A DNA stretch of 64,000 nucleotides from Lacisediminimonas profundi (GTDB lineage Bacteria; Pseudomonadota; Gammaproteobacteria; Burkholderiales; Burkholderiaceae_D), in NCBI RefSeq assembly GCF_008831265.1, contig NZ_VTTH01000001.1, positions 744,001 to 808,000 on the forward strand, given 5' to 3'. Each line of letters opens with the position of its first letter. Position 1 is the first letter of the stretch. This document shows positions 24,939 to 34,834 of the stretch, one piece after another. The position numbers were made by a program, and so were the translations under genes. Under the pieces are notes generated by a model. It did no database searches and was not told where the DNA came from. It saw only the letters and a program-made list of their open reading frames with translations.

Positions 24939-25934
24939 ATGAAATTCGAACGCAATTTCATCATGCTGTTCATCGGCATTGCCGCATTGCTCGGCGGCCT
25001 GGTGACTGACCAGTACCTGATCCATATCGGGATACTGATACTTTTCTATGCCACCCTCGGCATCAGCCTCAACATGGTGGTCGGCTATGTCGGCGAGTTT
25101 TCGCTCGGGCACACCGCCTTTTTGGGCATCGGCGCTTATACCGCGGCAATCCTGGCGACCCGCTTCGGCGTACCGATGTGGATGACGGTGCCGCTGGCCG
25201 GCATCATCTCGGCCGTTTTCGGTTACCTGATCGGCGCGGTGACACTGCGGCTGCAGGGGCCGTTCTTCGTGATCGTCACGTTGGCTTTCGCCGAAGTGCT
25301 GCGCCTGGTGGCCGACAACTGGGTGTGGCTGACCAATGGCCCGATGGGCATTGCCGGCGTGCCGCAGCCGGCGCTGATGGCCAGCGCATCCAACCTGGGC
25401 GCCAAGCAGGCGTACTTCTATATCGCACTGTTGATCTTTGCATTCACCATGTTCGTCGCCTACCGCTTCGTTTATTCGAACGCTGGCCGCGCCGCCGTCG
25501 CCATCCGCGAGAACCGCTATGTGGCGCAGTCGGTCGGCATCCGTCCCTTCACCTACGCCATGCTGGCGTTCGTGCTGGGTGCGCTGCTGGCCGGGTTGGC
25601 CGGCGGTTTTTATGCGCATTACATCTCGTTTGTCGGCAGCGAAGTGTTCAAATTCTCGTTCATGATCACGATGATCATCGTGGTGCTGGTCGGTGGCAAG
25701 GGCACGCTGGTCGGGCCGGTGGTCGGCGCGGTGCTGATCACGCTGCTGGAAGAGTACCTGCGCGAGGCAAAGGAATTGCGGATGTCGGTGTTCGGCGTGA
25801 TCGTGATGCTGATCGTGCTGTTCCTGCCGAATGGCCTGATGGGTTTCTTGCACCAGCGGCGCGAACGCTATCAGGCAGGCGGGGATGTGGCGCCGAAGCC
25901 GGCGCCGGTCGCGAACGGAGCGGGGCAGGCATGA
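24939..25934 (+). CDS. livM: Liv-type ABC permease, LivM-like
   Basis: A 331-residue membrane protein. The LivM landmarks are ATLGISLNMVVGYVGEFSLGHTAFLGIGAY near the N-terminus and the coupling loop IRENRYVAQSVGI. About nine hydrophobic segments are seen, and the C-terminal tail is rich in Pro and Ala. Its stop overlaps the ATPase start (ATGA at 25931). It completes the transmembrane channel with the LivH-like subunit. Confidence 0.88.
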   Translation: MKFERNFIMLFIGIAALLGGLVTDQYLIHIGILILFYATLGISLNMVVGYVGEFSLGHTAFLGIGAYTAAILATRFGVPMWMTVPLAGIISAVFGYLIGAVTLRLQGPFFVIVTLAFAEVLRLVADNWVWLTNGPMGIAGVPQPALMASASNLGAKQAYFYIALLIFAFTMFVAYRFVYSNAGRAAVAIRENRYVAQSVGIRPFTYAMLAFVLGALLAGLAGGFYAHYISFVGSEVFKFSFMITMIIVVLVGGKGTLVGPVVGAVLITLLEEYLREAKELRMSVFGVIVMLIVLFLPNGLMGFLHQRRERYQAGGDVAPKPAPVANGAGQA

Positions 25935-26706
25935 GCGAGCAAGCATTGCTGACAGTAGACGGGTTGTCGAAATCCTTCGGCGGCATCAAGGCTGTGCGCG
26001 ACATCAGCTTCGCGCTGAAGGATCAGGAAATCCTGGGCCTGATCGGACCGAACGGCGCCGGCAAGACCACCTGTTTCAACCTGATCACCGGATTTTATGC
26101 GCCGACCGCGGGCCGGGTCAGCTTCAAGGGCGAGGACATCACCGGCGCCAAGCCGTTCACGGTGGCGCAGCGCGGCATCGTGCGCAGCTTCCAGAAGACC
26201 AACATCCTGCGCCGGCTGTCGGTGTTCGAGAACGTGCTGGCTGGCCACTACCTGGCGTCGCGGCAGTCGTTGTGGAATACATTTTTCCCCAGCGCTCACG
26301 TTGCGAAGACCGAGAGGGAGGTGCGCGACAGCGCTGCCGAAATCATCGAGATGCTGGGCCTGCAGGAGCGGATCAATGCGCCGGCCAGCTTGCTGTCCTG
26401 CGGCGAACTGCGCCTGCTCGAAGTGGCGGTGGCGCTGGCCGCCAAGCCTGCCGTGCTGATGCTGGACGAGCCTGCTGCCGGCCTCAACAGCAGCGAGGCG
26501 CGGGCCTTCGGCGAGATCCTGAAGAAGGTGCGCAAGACCCGGGTCGAAGCGATCCTGCTGGTCGAGCACAACATGTCGCTGGTGATGGCGGTGTCCGACC
26601 GGCTGGTGGTCATGAACTTCGGCGAAAAGCTGGCCGAGGGCACCCCGGCGGAGATCCAGGGCAATCCGCAGGTGATTGAAGCGTATTTGGGAAAGGCGAG
26701 AATCTG

Positions 26707-26707
<1 letters not shown>
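25931..26707 (+). CDS. livG: Liv-type ABC ATPase, LivG-like
   Basis: A 258-residue ATPase. Walker A GPNGAGKTT near residue 38, Q-loop in RSFQKTNILRRLS, Walker B VLMLDEPAAGLN, and switch His in VEHNMSLVM. The ABC signature reads LLSCGELRLLE where LSxGxQ(R) is usual, so the Gln is replaced by Leu; the Ser and Gly that contact ATP remain. It overlaps LivM by ATGA and the LivF-like gene by one base (TGATG). Confidence 0.88.
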
Positions 26708-27426
<719 letters not shown>

Positions 27427-27430
27427 AGCC

Positions 27431-28231
27431 ATGCGTATTTGCATTATCGGATTCGGCGCAATCGGACATACCCTGTACAAGATGATCGGCGAGCATGTGC
27501 CGGCGGTGCTGGTGGCCGGCGTCATGGACCGCGCCGACAGGCAGCAGGAAATCAGCGCCATGCTTCCCGGCGTGGCAGTGCTGTCCGACGTTGACAGCCT
27601 GATGGCATTGCGGCCGCAACTGGTGATCGAGTGCGCTGGTCATGCGGTGTTGACAGCCGCCGGGCCGGCCGTGCTGCGCGCCGGCGCCGACCTGCTGGTG
27701 GCATCGGTCGGCGCGCTGGCCGATCGGGCGCTGGAAACGCTACTGCGCGATGCCGCCGCACAAGGCGGTGGCAAAGTCAGGATACCGGCGGGCGCATTGG
27801 GCGGACTCGATGTGCTTGGCGCCGCCCGTTTCGCCGGGCTGCAGTCGGTCACCTACACCTCGAACAAGGCGCCGCTGGCGTGGAAAGGGACGCCGGCTGA
27901 AGGGATGATCGATCTCGATGCGCTGACCGAGGCGAGCGTGTTCTTCAGTGGCGACGCCCGTACCGCGGCCTTGATGTTTCCGCAGAATGCGAACGTTGCC
28001 GCGGCCACCGCGCTGGCCGGACTCGGCTTCGACCGGACCGTCGTGCACCTGCGCGCCGATCCCGCAGCGGTCGGGAACCGCCATCGCATCCAGGCCAGCG
28101 GAACATTCGGCGAGATCGACGTGACGATCCTTGGCAAGACGCTGCCGGAAAATCCCAAGACCTCCATGCTGGCGCCGTACAGCCTGATACGCAGCCTGGT
28201 CAACCTGACAGATACCATCGTGGTTGCCTAG
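27431..28231 (+). CDS. L-aspartate dehydrogenase-like oxidoreductase (NadX family)
   Basis: A 266-residue NAD(P)-dependent enzyme with an N-terminal Rossmann motif GFGAIGHTL and the VIECAGHAVL strand of the DUF108/aspartate dehydrogenase group. The substrate-domain features IPAGALGGLDVL, YTSNKAPLAWKGTP and FPQNANVAAATALAG also match. The family deaminates aspartate, or reductively aminates oxaloacetate, and some members act on related amino or imino acids. It is the last gene of the operon, four bases after the transporter ATPase, so a role in handling the amino nitrogen of the degraded compound is more likely than NAD biosynthesis. That reassignment is inference. Confidence 0.8.
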   Translation: MRICIIGFGAIGHTLYKMIGEHVPAVLVAGVMDRADRQQEISAMLPGVAVLSDVDSLMALRPQLVIECAGHAVLTAAGPAVLRAGADLLVASVGALADRALETLLRDAAAQGGGKVRIPAGALGGLDVLGAARFAGLQSVTYTSNKAPLAWKGTPAEGMIDLDALTEASVFFSGDARTAALMFPQNANVAAATALAGLGFDRTVVHLRADPAAVGNRHRIQASGTFGEIDVTILGKTLPENPKTSMLAPYSLIRSLVNLTDTIVVA

Positions 28232-28364
28232 GCCGCCAGCCTTTGCCGGAACCTTGCGCAGCAACAATTCCAGACGAATGTTTTGACAAAAAGGACAGAA
28301 ACGCCGATGATTTAAAAAATTGCCGAACGGCAACACAGCAGGGCGGAGACATCCGGGGGGGATC

Positions 28365-28793
28365 ATGCATTCCGTGCCGCAGAAGAAAAAGATATTGGTC
28401 GCAGTCGCCCAGGACGTACTGGAGATAATCACCGGCCTGTTAGGGCCGGACCATGAGCTCTGTGTGGCAACATCCCTGCACCATGCGCAGACTGTGTTGA
28501 GCCAGGCCTCCTTTGATCTGATAGTGGGTGGCGCGCGATTTGACGACAGCCGGCTGCTCGACTTGCTGCAGCATTGCAAATCCGACCAGCAACTCGCCAG
28601 GATCCCTTTTCTGTGCTTGTGGATAAAGCAGGGCAAGCTTCCACGGGACACCTTTCGCGACCTGGTGCTGGCCTCGGGTGCGCTGGGCGCCGCCGGTTTC
28701 GTCGACCTGGAGCAGTGGGACAGGCAATACGGCCCCGCGACTACCGCAGTCGAATTCAGGAAGCTGGTCGCATCGCTGCTGCAAGGGAGCTAG
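28365..28793 (+). CDS. Degenerate receiver-domain protein
   Basis: A 142-residue single-domain protein starting at an ATG preceded by a G-rich site. It has the alternating strand/helix pattern of a CheY-like receiver (KKILVAVAQDVLEIITGLL; HAQTVLSQASFDLIVGGA). The phospho-acceptor strand reads DLIVGGARFD, with Gly where the Asp should be, and the N-terminal acidic pair is weak. Phosphorylation is therefore unlikely. It might act as a phosphorylation-independent adaptor. No kinase gene is adjacent. The fold assignment is by eye. Confidence 0.6.
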   Translation: MHSVPQKKKILVAVAQDVLEIITGLLGPDHELCVATSLHHAQTVLSQASFDLIVGGARFDDSRLLDLLQHCKSDQQLARIPFLCLWIKQGKLPRDTFRDLVLASGALGAAGFVDLEQWDRQYGPATTAVEFRKLVASLLQGS

Positions 28794-28874
28794 CGCGGAC
28801 GCTGGCTGGCCGCCGGCATTTCAAGCAGCCAGGCGCCCGCGGGCCGGGGTCAAGGCCCGGACAGCCGATCCGTT

Positions 28875-29081
28875 CTATTCGAGCCGGATCTCGCCGTTGA
28901 AATCGACTTTCAGACCGAGCCCGGTAATCTCCAGCGTCATGCGCGCGGGCAGGACTTCATCCCCAAGCATCCGTTTTTCCTCCAGCGCTCGCGCTACCGC
29001 CTTCTCTATTTCGTTCTGGGAACTGACGCCGACCATTTTCAAGAACTTGCGCATGCTGATGTTGAAGCTTTCTTCGTTCAT
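28875..29081 (-). CDS. DUF6494 family small protein
   Basis: A 68-residue acidic protein with the conserved layout FNISMRKFLKMVGVSSQNEIEKAV followed by LPARMTLEITGLGL and an acidic GEIRLE end. This is the pattern I associate with DUF6494, a widespread short proteobacterial family of unknown function. It stands alone on the minus strand, divergent from the lipoprotein gene at 29415. Confidence 0.75.
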   Translation of the reverse strand: MNEESFNISMRKFLKMVGVSSQNEIEKAVARALEEKRMLGDEVLPARMTLEITGLGLKVDFNGEIRLE

Positions 29082-29414
29082 GCTGTACTCCTCGCTGTGG
29101 GCGCTGGCGATGGCGGATGCGATCGCCAGTGGGACGGGCAGGCGCGGCGGTGAGCCGGTGAGCCGGCAAGCCCAATTCGGGGCTGGCGACTGACTTGACG
29201 GACCGGATGGCAGGCTGCGCTTTCAATCCCCGTCTGCGGTGTTGGATGCCCCAGGCGCTCGATCGGTTCGAGCCACGCCGTTCAAGCCAGCCTGCTCGAT
29301 TTCCCGACGCGCCAATTGCGTCCAATCAAGTTGCATTGGTTTCGGTGCAACTTTGCCGGCAACTTTGCTGTCTCTCGGTCGCCATGGCTTGCGCTCGTGC
29401 CACAGGAGGCCGAC
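29082..29414. other. Intergenic region between divergent genes
   Basis: These 333 bases separate the DUF6494 gene and the DUF4382 lipoprotein gene, which point away from each other. I see no convincing extra gene, repeat or palindrome. The only clear signal is the AGGAGG ribosome site at the right end for the TTG start at 29415. Both promoters must lie here, but I cannot pick them out. Confidence 0.5.
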
Positions 29415-30626
29415 TTGATACCGATTCGCCGTACTGCTGCACTGCTCGCAGCCGCAGGTGCCGCCACCGTCTTGTTTGCCTGCGGCGGTGGAAGCGGCAC
29501 GACGGTCGGAACTGGCACGCTCAAGGTGTCGCTGACCGATGCACCGGCCTGCGGCTACGACCAGGTCAATGTCACGGTCAGCAAAGTGAGGGTGCATAGC
29601 AGCGATCGAGCCGGCGACAGCGATGATGGATGGCGCGATATCACGCTTAGTCCGGCGCGCAAGATCAACCTGCTTGACCTGAACAATGGCGTGCTGCTTG
29701 AACTCGGCCAGACATCCCTGCCGGAGGGGCGCTATACCCAGGTGCGCCTGGTGCTGGATCCGAACACCGGCAATGGCGGTGCCAATACGGTGGTGCCGAC
29801 AGGCAGCGTGACGGAAATATCACTGGATACGCCGAGTGCCGTGCAAAGCGGCATCAAGCTGACGCATGCCTTCGATATCGCTGCCCGGCAGCGTACCGAC
29901 CTGGTGCTTGATTTCGATGCCTGCAAGTCGATTGTTGCCAAGGGTAACGGCGGCCTTGCGCTCAAGCCCGTGGTCGCCGTCATTCCTGCGCTGCTCAACG
30001 GGATACATGGCTATGTCGATCCAGCACTGGCTGCCACTGGCCGCCCCGCCATCAGCGCCCAGCGCAATGGCGAGGTGATTCGGTCAACGGTGCCGAACCC
30101 GGCCACGGGCGAGTTCACGATCGCGCGCCTGGAACCTGGAAATTACGATGTCGTCATCACGGCCGACAACAGTGCCGCGGCAGTGGTGGCCGGCGTGCCG
30201 GTGGCGAGTACGACCAGCATGGTGGAACTGAGCACCGCGGCGGCGCCGATCAGGTTGGCGATCGCGCTGATTGCGCCAGGCAGTGTCAGCGGCGTGGTTC
30301 AATTGAGTCCGCCAAGCGTGAGCGATTCAGCACTGATGTCCGCCCGCCAGTCTTTTGCTTCCGGCCCGACGGTGACGATCCGCTATCAATATGCGAACCT
30401 GACAAGCGGTGCGTGGGTGTTGTCAAATCTTCCCAGGGCCGTGCCACTGTATGCGTCTTATTCAGCAGCGCTGCCACTGGTGTTTTCCGCTTCCGGCAAC
30501 GTTGCTCCCGGTGTCGGCCAATATGCAGTGACGGCTGCCGCGATCGGCTATACAGCGCAAACCCTGACCCCGGTCGACCTGAGCACAGGCAACAAATCCG
30601 CCGTGGACTTCATCCTGCTGCCCTGA
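29415..30626 (+). CDS. DUF4382-domain lipoprotein
   Basis: A 403-residue lipoprotein. A perfect AGGAGG five bases before a TTG decides the start. The signal peptide PIRRTAALLAAAGAATVLFACGGG ends in an LFAC lipobox. Residues 35-180 form the DUF4382 domain (LKVSLTDAPACGYDQVNVTV, LPEGRYTQVRLVLD). The rest looks like repeated beta-rich carboxypeptidase-regulatory-like modules (GEFTIARLEPGNYDVVI). Such proteins sit on the periplasmic or outer face of the envelope; their function is not defined. Mature Cys is followed by Gly, not Asp, which favours outer-membrane sorting. Confidence 0.8.
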   Translation: MIPIRRTAALLAAAGAATVLFACGGGSGTTVGTGTLKVSLTDAPACGYDQVNVTVSKVRVHSSDRAGDSDDGWRDITLSPARKINLLDLNNGVLLELGQTSLPEGRYTQVRLVLDPNTGNGGANTVVPTGSVTEISLDTPSAVQSGIKLTHAFDIAARQRTDLVLDFDACKSIVAKGNGGLALKPVVAVIPALLNGIHGYVDPALAATGRPAISAQRNGEVIRSTVPNPATGEFTIARLEPGNYDVVITADNSAAAVVAGVPVASTTSMVELSTAAAPIRLAIALIAPGSVSGVVQLSPPSVSDSALMSARQSFASGPTVTIRYQYANLTSGAWVLSNLPRAVPLYASYSAALPLVFSASGNVAPGVGQYAVTAAAIGYTAQTLTPVDLSTGNKSAVDFILLP

Positions 30627-30780
30627 TCCTGCCCCGTGCGAATGAACTTCTGACAAGCGCAAGAAAAAATGACTTAGGCGTGGGCAACTAATCCGCTGTT
30701 GCATAGTCCTATCAAGGTTCCCGATATCGCCTCACCCGCCAGGCGGGTTTCCGCTTGCGCTCTTTCGATAGTAAAAATTC

Positions 30781-32715
30781 ATGCCCAGCTTCGCTAAACT
30801 TTTGCAATCTTCCCGACGAAATTTCTATATCCGTATTGCGCTGATCGTCCTGTTGACAGGCGGGGCACTGTACGCATTCCTGCGCCCCATCATCGTCCAG
30901 GATTCCACTCCCGTGGTGCAGTCCCAGGATATCGCGCAGATCATGGCGTTGCCGGCCAACAAGGCACGGCTGGAATACCTGCTGCTGGCGGAGCCGACCT
31001 CGAACTCGCCGCGCTATGTGTTCAAGTACCGCGACGCCAACCAGATCAACGTGGTCAAGGTGCCATCCATCACGCATGGCAACCTGGAGCGCGAGGTACT
31101 GCTGAAGAACGCGATACCTTTCGCGATTGCGCAAGATGACTACCTGAAACGTCACAAGGCAGTGCTGGAGGACGACGATTCGAAGAACGGTTGGCTGTCC
31201 GAGGCAGGGATGTTCCTGGCCCGCAATGCGATTGGCCTTGCCATGCTGGTGTTCCTGGTGGTGATGCTCAAGAACGGCTTGCCAGGCATGAATTCCAAGG
31301 CCTCCGTCACCCGGCCCGAGCAATTGCGCGGCAGCATGGATGACCTGATCGGCATGGAAGACATCAAGCGCGAGGTGGCTCACCTGGAGCAGATGATCGT
31401 CAACCGCAGCGTGTATCGCTCGCACAATATCGACAAGCCTTTCAATGTGATGCTGACCGGCCCGGCCGGCACCGGCAAGACCAAGCTCGCCGGCTATCTG
31501 GCCAAGAAGCTGAACATGCCGCTGATCTCCGCGTCCGGATCGGCGCTGGAGTCCGGTTATGTCGGTGGTGGTTCCAAAGCCCTGAATGCGATCTACAAGA
31601 AGGCCAGCGCGCTGGGCGACTGCATCATCTTCCTGGATGAAGCGCAGAGCCTGTTCATGCCGCGAGGGCGTGGGGAAAAACGTTGGGAAGACGACACCGC
31701 CAACACGCTGCTGAGCCTGCTCGACGGGGTCGAGAAGGCAGAGGGTGCCGGGGTGATCTGGGTGGTGGCGTCGAATTTCGACGACGTTTCGAGCGAGATG
31801 GATGAAGCGATGCTGCGTCGCTTCTCGGTGAAGATCAATTTCCGCCTGCCGAACAAGGCCGAGCGCCGCGAACTGCTGCAGGTGTTCTTGTCGCGCAAGG
31901 AGGACGGCTGTGTGGACTGGAACGACCTGAACCTGGATTACGTCGCCGAGATGACGGCCAATCTCAGTCCTGCGCTGGTGCAGACGGTGGTTGACCGGGC
32001 GTCGATGCTGGCGATCGAGGAAGACCGCCTGATCAATACCGATGTGTTGTTCCGTGCCTTCGAGCGCACCTCGATCGGCTTGACCGACCGTGCGACCACT
32101 GCCGACAAGGACAAGCAGCGCGAACGCGTTGCCTTGCATGAACTCGGCCATTTCTTCATGCAGATCGATCCCTTCCTGCGGCGTGGAATGTCCTTGCTTG
32201 AAGTAAAGGAAAAGTCCCACCTGCTGAAGATCAGCACCGAATCCGTGTCAAAGCTGGGCGCGCTCGGCTATGTGCTGTCCTCTTCGGATGACGTCTCGCT
32301 GCGCACGCTGGAAGAGCTGGAACAGGATGTGATCCAGCTGTACGGCGGCGTGGCAGCAGAGGAACTGTTCTATGGCGCGCGCGGCATTTCGGTTGGCAGC
32401 CAGAACGACATCCAGAAGGCGACCTCGATGCTTGACCTGATGGTGAACCGGCTGTCGATGTACTCGCGATCGAAACTGGATTACACCCAACTCAAGGGCG
32501 AGGGCGGCGGTGACGATTCGGTGAAGCTGGTGGAGACCAAGGCCGACGAACTTTACACCCGCACGCTGCAGGCAATGAAAGGCTATCGCGACCAGATCGA
32601 AGCGATCAAGACCACGCTGCTGGAACGCTATGTGCTGTCGAAAGACGAAGTGTTCGAACTGCTGGTGGAATTGCAGTCTGAAGAGCTGCAGCCGGTGGAA
32701 TTGCAGGCCGCCTGA
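30781..32715 (+). CDS. Divergent FtsH-like membrane AAA+ metalloprotease
   Basis: A 644-residue protein with the FtsH architecture: transmembrane segment at about 16-36, a periplasmic domain of about 105 residues, a second transmembrane segment at about 142-163, an AAA+ domain, and a C-terminal peptidase domain. Walker A GPAGTGKT is at 227-234, Walker B IIFLDEA near 283, and the zinc site HELGH at 453-457; GSQNDIQKAT likely supplies the third ligand. Sequence is far from housekeeping FtsH: the usual FGG pore motif region reads ESGYVGGG, and the second region of homology is shortened. It is monocistronic. Probably a specialised membrane quality-control protease. Confidence 0.83.
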   Translation: MPSFAKLLQSSRRNFYIRIALIVLLTGGALYAFLRPIIVQDSTPVVQSQDIAQIMALPANKARLEYLLLAEPTSNSPRYVFKYRDANQINVVKVPSITHGNLEREVLLKNAIPFAIAQDDYLKRHKAVLEDDDSKNGWLSEAGMFLARNAIGLAMLVFLVVMLKNGLPGMNSKASVTRPEQLRGSMDDLIGMEDIKREVAHLEQMIVNRSVYRSHNIDKPFNVMLTGPAGTGKTKLAGYLAKKLNMPLISASGSALESGYVGGGSKALNAIYKKASALGDCIIFLDEAQSLFMPRGRGEKRWEDDTANTLLSLLDGVEKAEGAGVIWVVASNFDDVSSEMDEAMLRRFSVKINFRLPNKAERRELLQVFLSRKEDGCVDWNDLNLDYVAEMTANLSPALVQTVVDRASMLAIEEDRLINTDVLFRAFERTSIGLTDRATTADKDKQRERVALHELGHFFMQIDPFLRRGMSLLEVKEKSHLLKISTESVSKLGALGYVLSSSDDVSLRTLEELEQDVIQLYGGVAAEELFYGARGISVGSQNDIQKATSMLDLMVNRLSMYSRSKLDYTQLKGEGGGDDSVKLVETKADELYTRTLQAMKGYRDQIEAIKTTLLERYVLSKDEVFELLVELQSEELQPVELQAA

Positions 32716-32752
32716 TCTGCGCAGGTTGGCGCAGGGTGGCGGACTTGGCCGA

Positions 32753-33724
32753 TCAGGTCGGCTGCTTGCGCTTCTGGCGCTTCCTCTCATGCATCATCAT
32801 GTCCGCTGCGCCGAGCAGTCCGGTAATGGAGGGATGCACGTCGACTTTGTACTGGATGGATCCAGCACTGTAGGATAGGGAGTAGCCGCGGCGCGCGCTC
32901 AGGTTGTACTCCTTGAGCGCCGCGTCCAGCCGCTCCAGCGCGCGGCTCGCATTCTGTTCGTCGGTATCGGTCATCAGCACCACAAACTCATCGCTGCCGA
33001 GCCGCCCGATCACGTCCGATGCGCGGAAAGTCTCGATCATGATGCGACCCAGGTTCTTCAGCGCGAGGTCCCCTTCGGCGCGACCGAAACGCTCGTTGAT
33101 GCCGGACATGTCATCGATGTTCAGGAACAGCAAGGTGGCCGGTTTGTCGAAGCGTCGGCAAATGTTCAAGGCGTGCTGGCTCAGTTCCTCGAACCCGTCA
33201 CGGTTGGACAGCATGGTCAGGGCGTCCATGTTGTCAAGCCTGGTGCCGGCAAGCTCGTGCTCCGCGAGCTTGGCCAGGTCGCGCAGCAGGGCGCAATCCT
33301 CATCATTGAATTCGCGCGGCACGCGGCCCATCAGGCACAAGGCGCCGACTTTCACCCCATTCTTCGCAAACAGCGGGCAGGCTGCATAAAAGCGCAGCCG
33401 CGGTCCATTGACCACCAGCGGGCTGTCATGAAAACGTTCGTCGTCTGCGGCATCCCCGATGACGAACACATCGTCGGCATGGATTGCATGCGCCAGCAAG
33501 GAGACGGCACGGCCTGCTTCGCGGGCCTCCAGTCCGACCGATGACTTGTGCCATTCGCGCTCGTTGTCGAGCAGGGAGATCGACGCCATCGGCACGTTGA
33601 ACATTCGCTGCGCGAGGCGGGTAATGCGATCGAACCGTTCCTCGGGTGCCGTGTCAAGCAAACGCAGGCTCCTGACCGCCGACTCACGCGCTCGTTCGCT
33701 AGGGACTGGTGGTGCAGTCTTCAT
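32753..33724 (-). CDS. GAF-GGDEF domain protein with GSDEF signature
   Basis: A 323-residue cytoplasmic protein. Residues 15-160 form a GAF sensory domain (RLAQRMFNVPMASISLLD, YAACPLFAKNGVKVGALCLM). Residues 170-320 form a GGDEF domain whose active-site loop reads RLGSDEF, with Ser replacing the second Gly. Catalytic Asp and Glu are kept, so activity as a diguanylate cyclase is possible but not assured. No upstream RxxD inhibitory site is obvious. It stands alone on the minus strand, ending 38 bases from the convergent protease gene. Confidence 0.82.
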   Translation of the reverse strand: MKTAPPVPSERARESAVRSLRLLDTAPEERFDRITRLAQRMFNVPMASISLLDNEREWHKSSVGLEAREAGRAVSLLAHAIHADDVFVIGDAADDERFHDSPLVVNGPRLRFYAACPLFAKNGVKVGALCLMGRVPREFNDEDCALLRDLAKLAEHELAGTRLDNMDALTMLSNRDGFEELSQHALNICRRFDKPATLLFLNIDDMSGINERFGRAEGDLALKNLGRIMIETFRASDVIGRLGSDEFVVLMTDTDEQNASRALERLDAALKEYNLSARRGYSLSYSAGSIQYKVDVHPSITGLLGAADMMMHERKRQKRKQPT

Positions 33725-33924
33725 GGGTGGTCCGGAAGTTTCCTTGGGGAAATTTTACTGGATGAAGCACGGGCGGGCAATAAGGCATTGCTACTGCACG
33801 CATCGCCGGTGATGGCACGGAGATTGTGTTTTCGACCAGAATTTGTTGCTGTGGCACCAGAGATTCTTGATGGCACGCGCGATGGTGGGAGGACCGGGGC
33901 GGGAACTGGAGCGCCGATCCGCGG

Positions 33925-34425
33925 TCACCCTAGCATGATCCCCAGTACGACCAGCGTGGCGACTGCGGTAAGGAACAGATAGCCGGATGCCTGCCGCAGG
34001 GTGGCGGCGGTCCGGAAGCGGCGGAGGGGGCCTGGAACGGAGCGGCTGCGGGCGCGCCCATCGGGTTCGCGCCGAGACTGCCTGGCATGGAGATGATCTG
34101 GCCGGAGTTGTTCGCGCGCTTGAGGCATGTCGGCAAATCCATCGTTTCGTGGCGGCCGACTGGCTTCCCGCTGATGGGGGGAAGGCGGCTGTTGTGCGGC
34201 CTCCTCTGCTGCGATCCACTCGTCATGCTCGGTCCTGCGCGCCGGATCCGACAACACCTCGTAAGCGATGTTAATGATCTGGAAGGTCCGCGTGGCAGTG
34301 GGATCGCCCGGGTTGCGGTCGGGATGAAATTTTTGCGAAAGCGACTTGTAGGCCGCCCGAATGACTTCAGGCGGCGCATTACGAGTCACTCTCAGATTGT
34401 CATAGTGGGTGTGGACTCTGGACAT
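33925..34425 (-). CDS. J-domain protein with C-terminal membrane anchor
   Basis: A 166-residue protein. Residues 5-70 are a J domain with THYDNLRV, AYKSLSQKFHPDRNPGD (intact HPD) and IAYEVLSDPARR. A charged, Pro/Arg-rich linker follows. The C-terminus is a single hydrophobic segment (YLFLTAVATLVVLGIML) that would anchor it in the inner membrane with the J domain in the cytoplasm. It should stimulate a DnaK ATPase at the membrane. It is monocistronic. Confidence 0.82.
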   Translation of the reverse strand: MSRVHTHYDNLRVTRNAPPEVIRAAYKSLSQKFHPDRNPGDPTATRTFQIINIAYEVLSDPARRTEHDEWIAAEEAAQQPPSPHQREASRPPRNDGFADMPQAREQLRPDHLHARQSRREPDGRARSRSVPGPLRRFRTAATLRQASGYLFLTAVATLVVLGIMLG

Positions 34426-34580
34426 TGGGCGGGGCAGGGCAGGCGGGCGGTCTGCCAGCGATGTATTAATAACATCTTGTTGCCGGCCAACTGTTGCGGA
34501 TTATCAATCGCGAATGGAATGCAGCCACAGCAAACCACGGAGACGCGGAGAGACGGAGACAAGTAGACAAGGAGAACCAG

Positions 34581-34832
34581 ATGGACGAACACCTCGGACC
34601 CTACACCCTCCACTTCGTTGCCTGGCAGCTTGCCGATGGGCTCTGGGAGCCATTCATTACCGTCGATAAATTCGACGAAAGCGCTGGTGATTTCCGGTGC
34701 GTGGCGGAAAAGCAGCGAGTCAGCGCAGAGGGGTTCGCGACCTACGAGGAGGCGATCGAAGCCGCTCGCCTGGCCGGGAACCGCATGGTGGAAATGTGGC
34801 AGCGCGAGCAGCCCTCGCACCCGCCGCATTGA
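34581..34832 (+). CDS. Small hypothetical protein
   Basis: An 83-residue acidic protein with a strong AAGGAG site before the ATG. It looks like a compact mixed alpha/beta fold (YTLHFVAWQLADGLWEPFI; YEEAIEAARLAGNRMVEMW). I do not recognise the family. It stands between the J-domain gene (divergent) and the hydroxyacid dehydrogenase gene (convergent). Confidence 0.65.
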   Translation: MDEHLGPYTLHFVAWQLADGLWEPFITVDKFDESAGDFRCVAEKQRVSAEGFATYEEAIEAARLAGNRMVEMWQREQPSHPPH

Positions 34833-34834
34833 AA

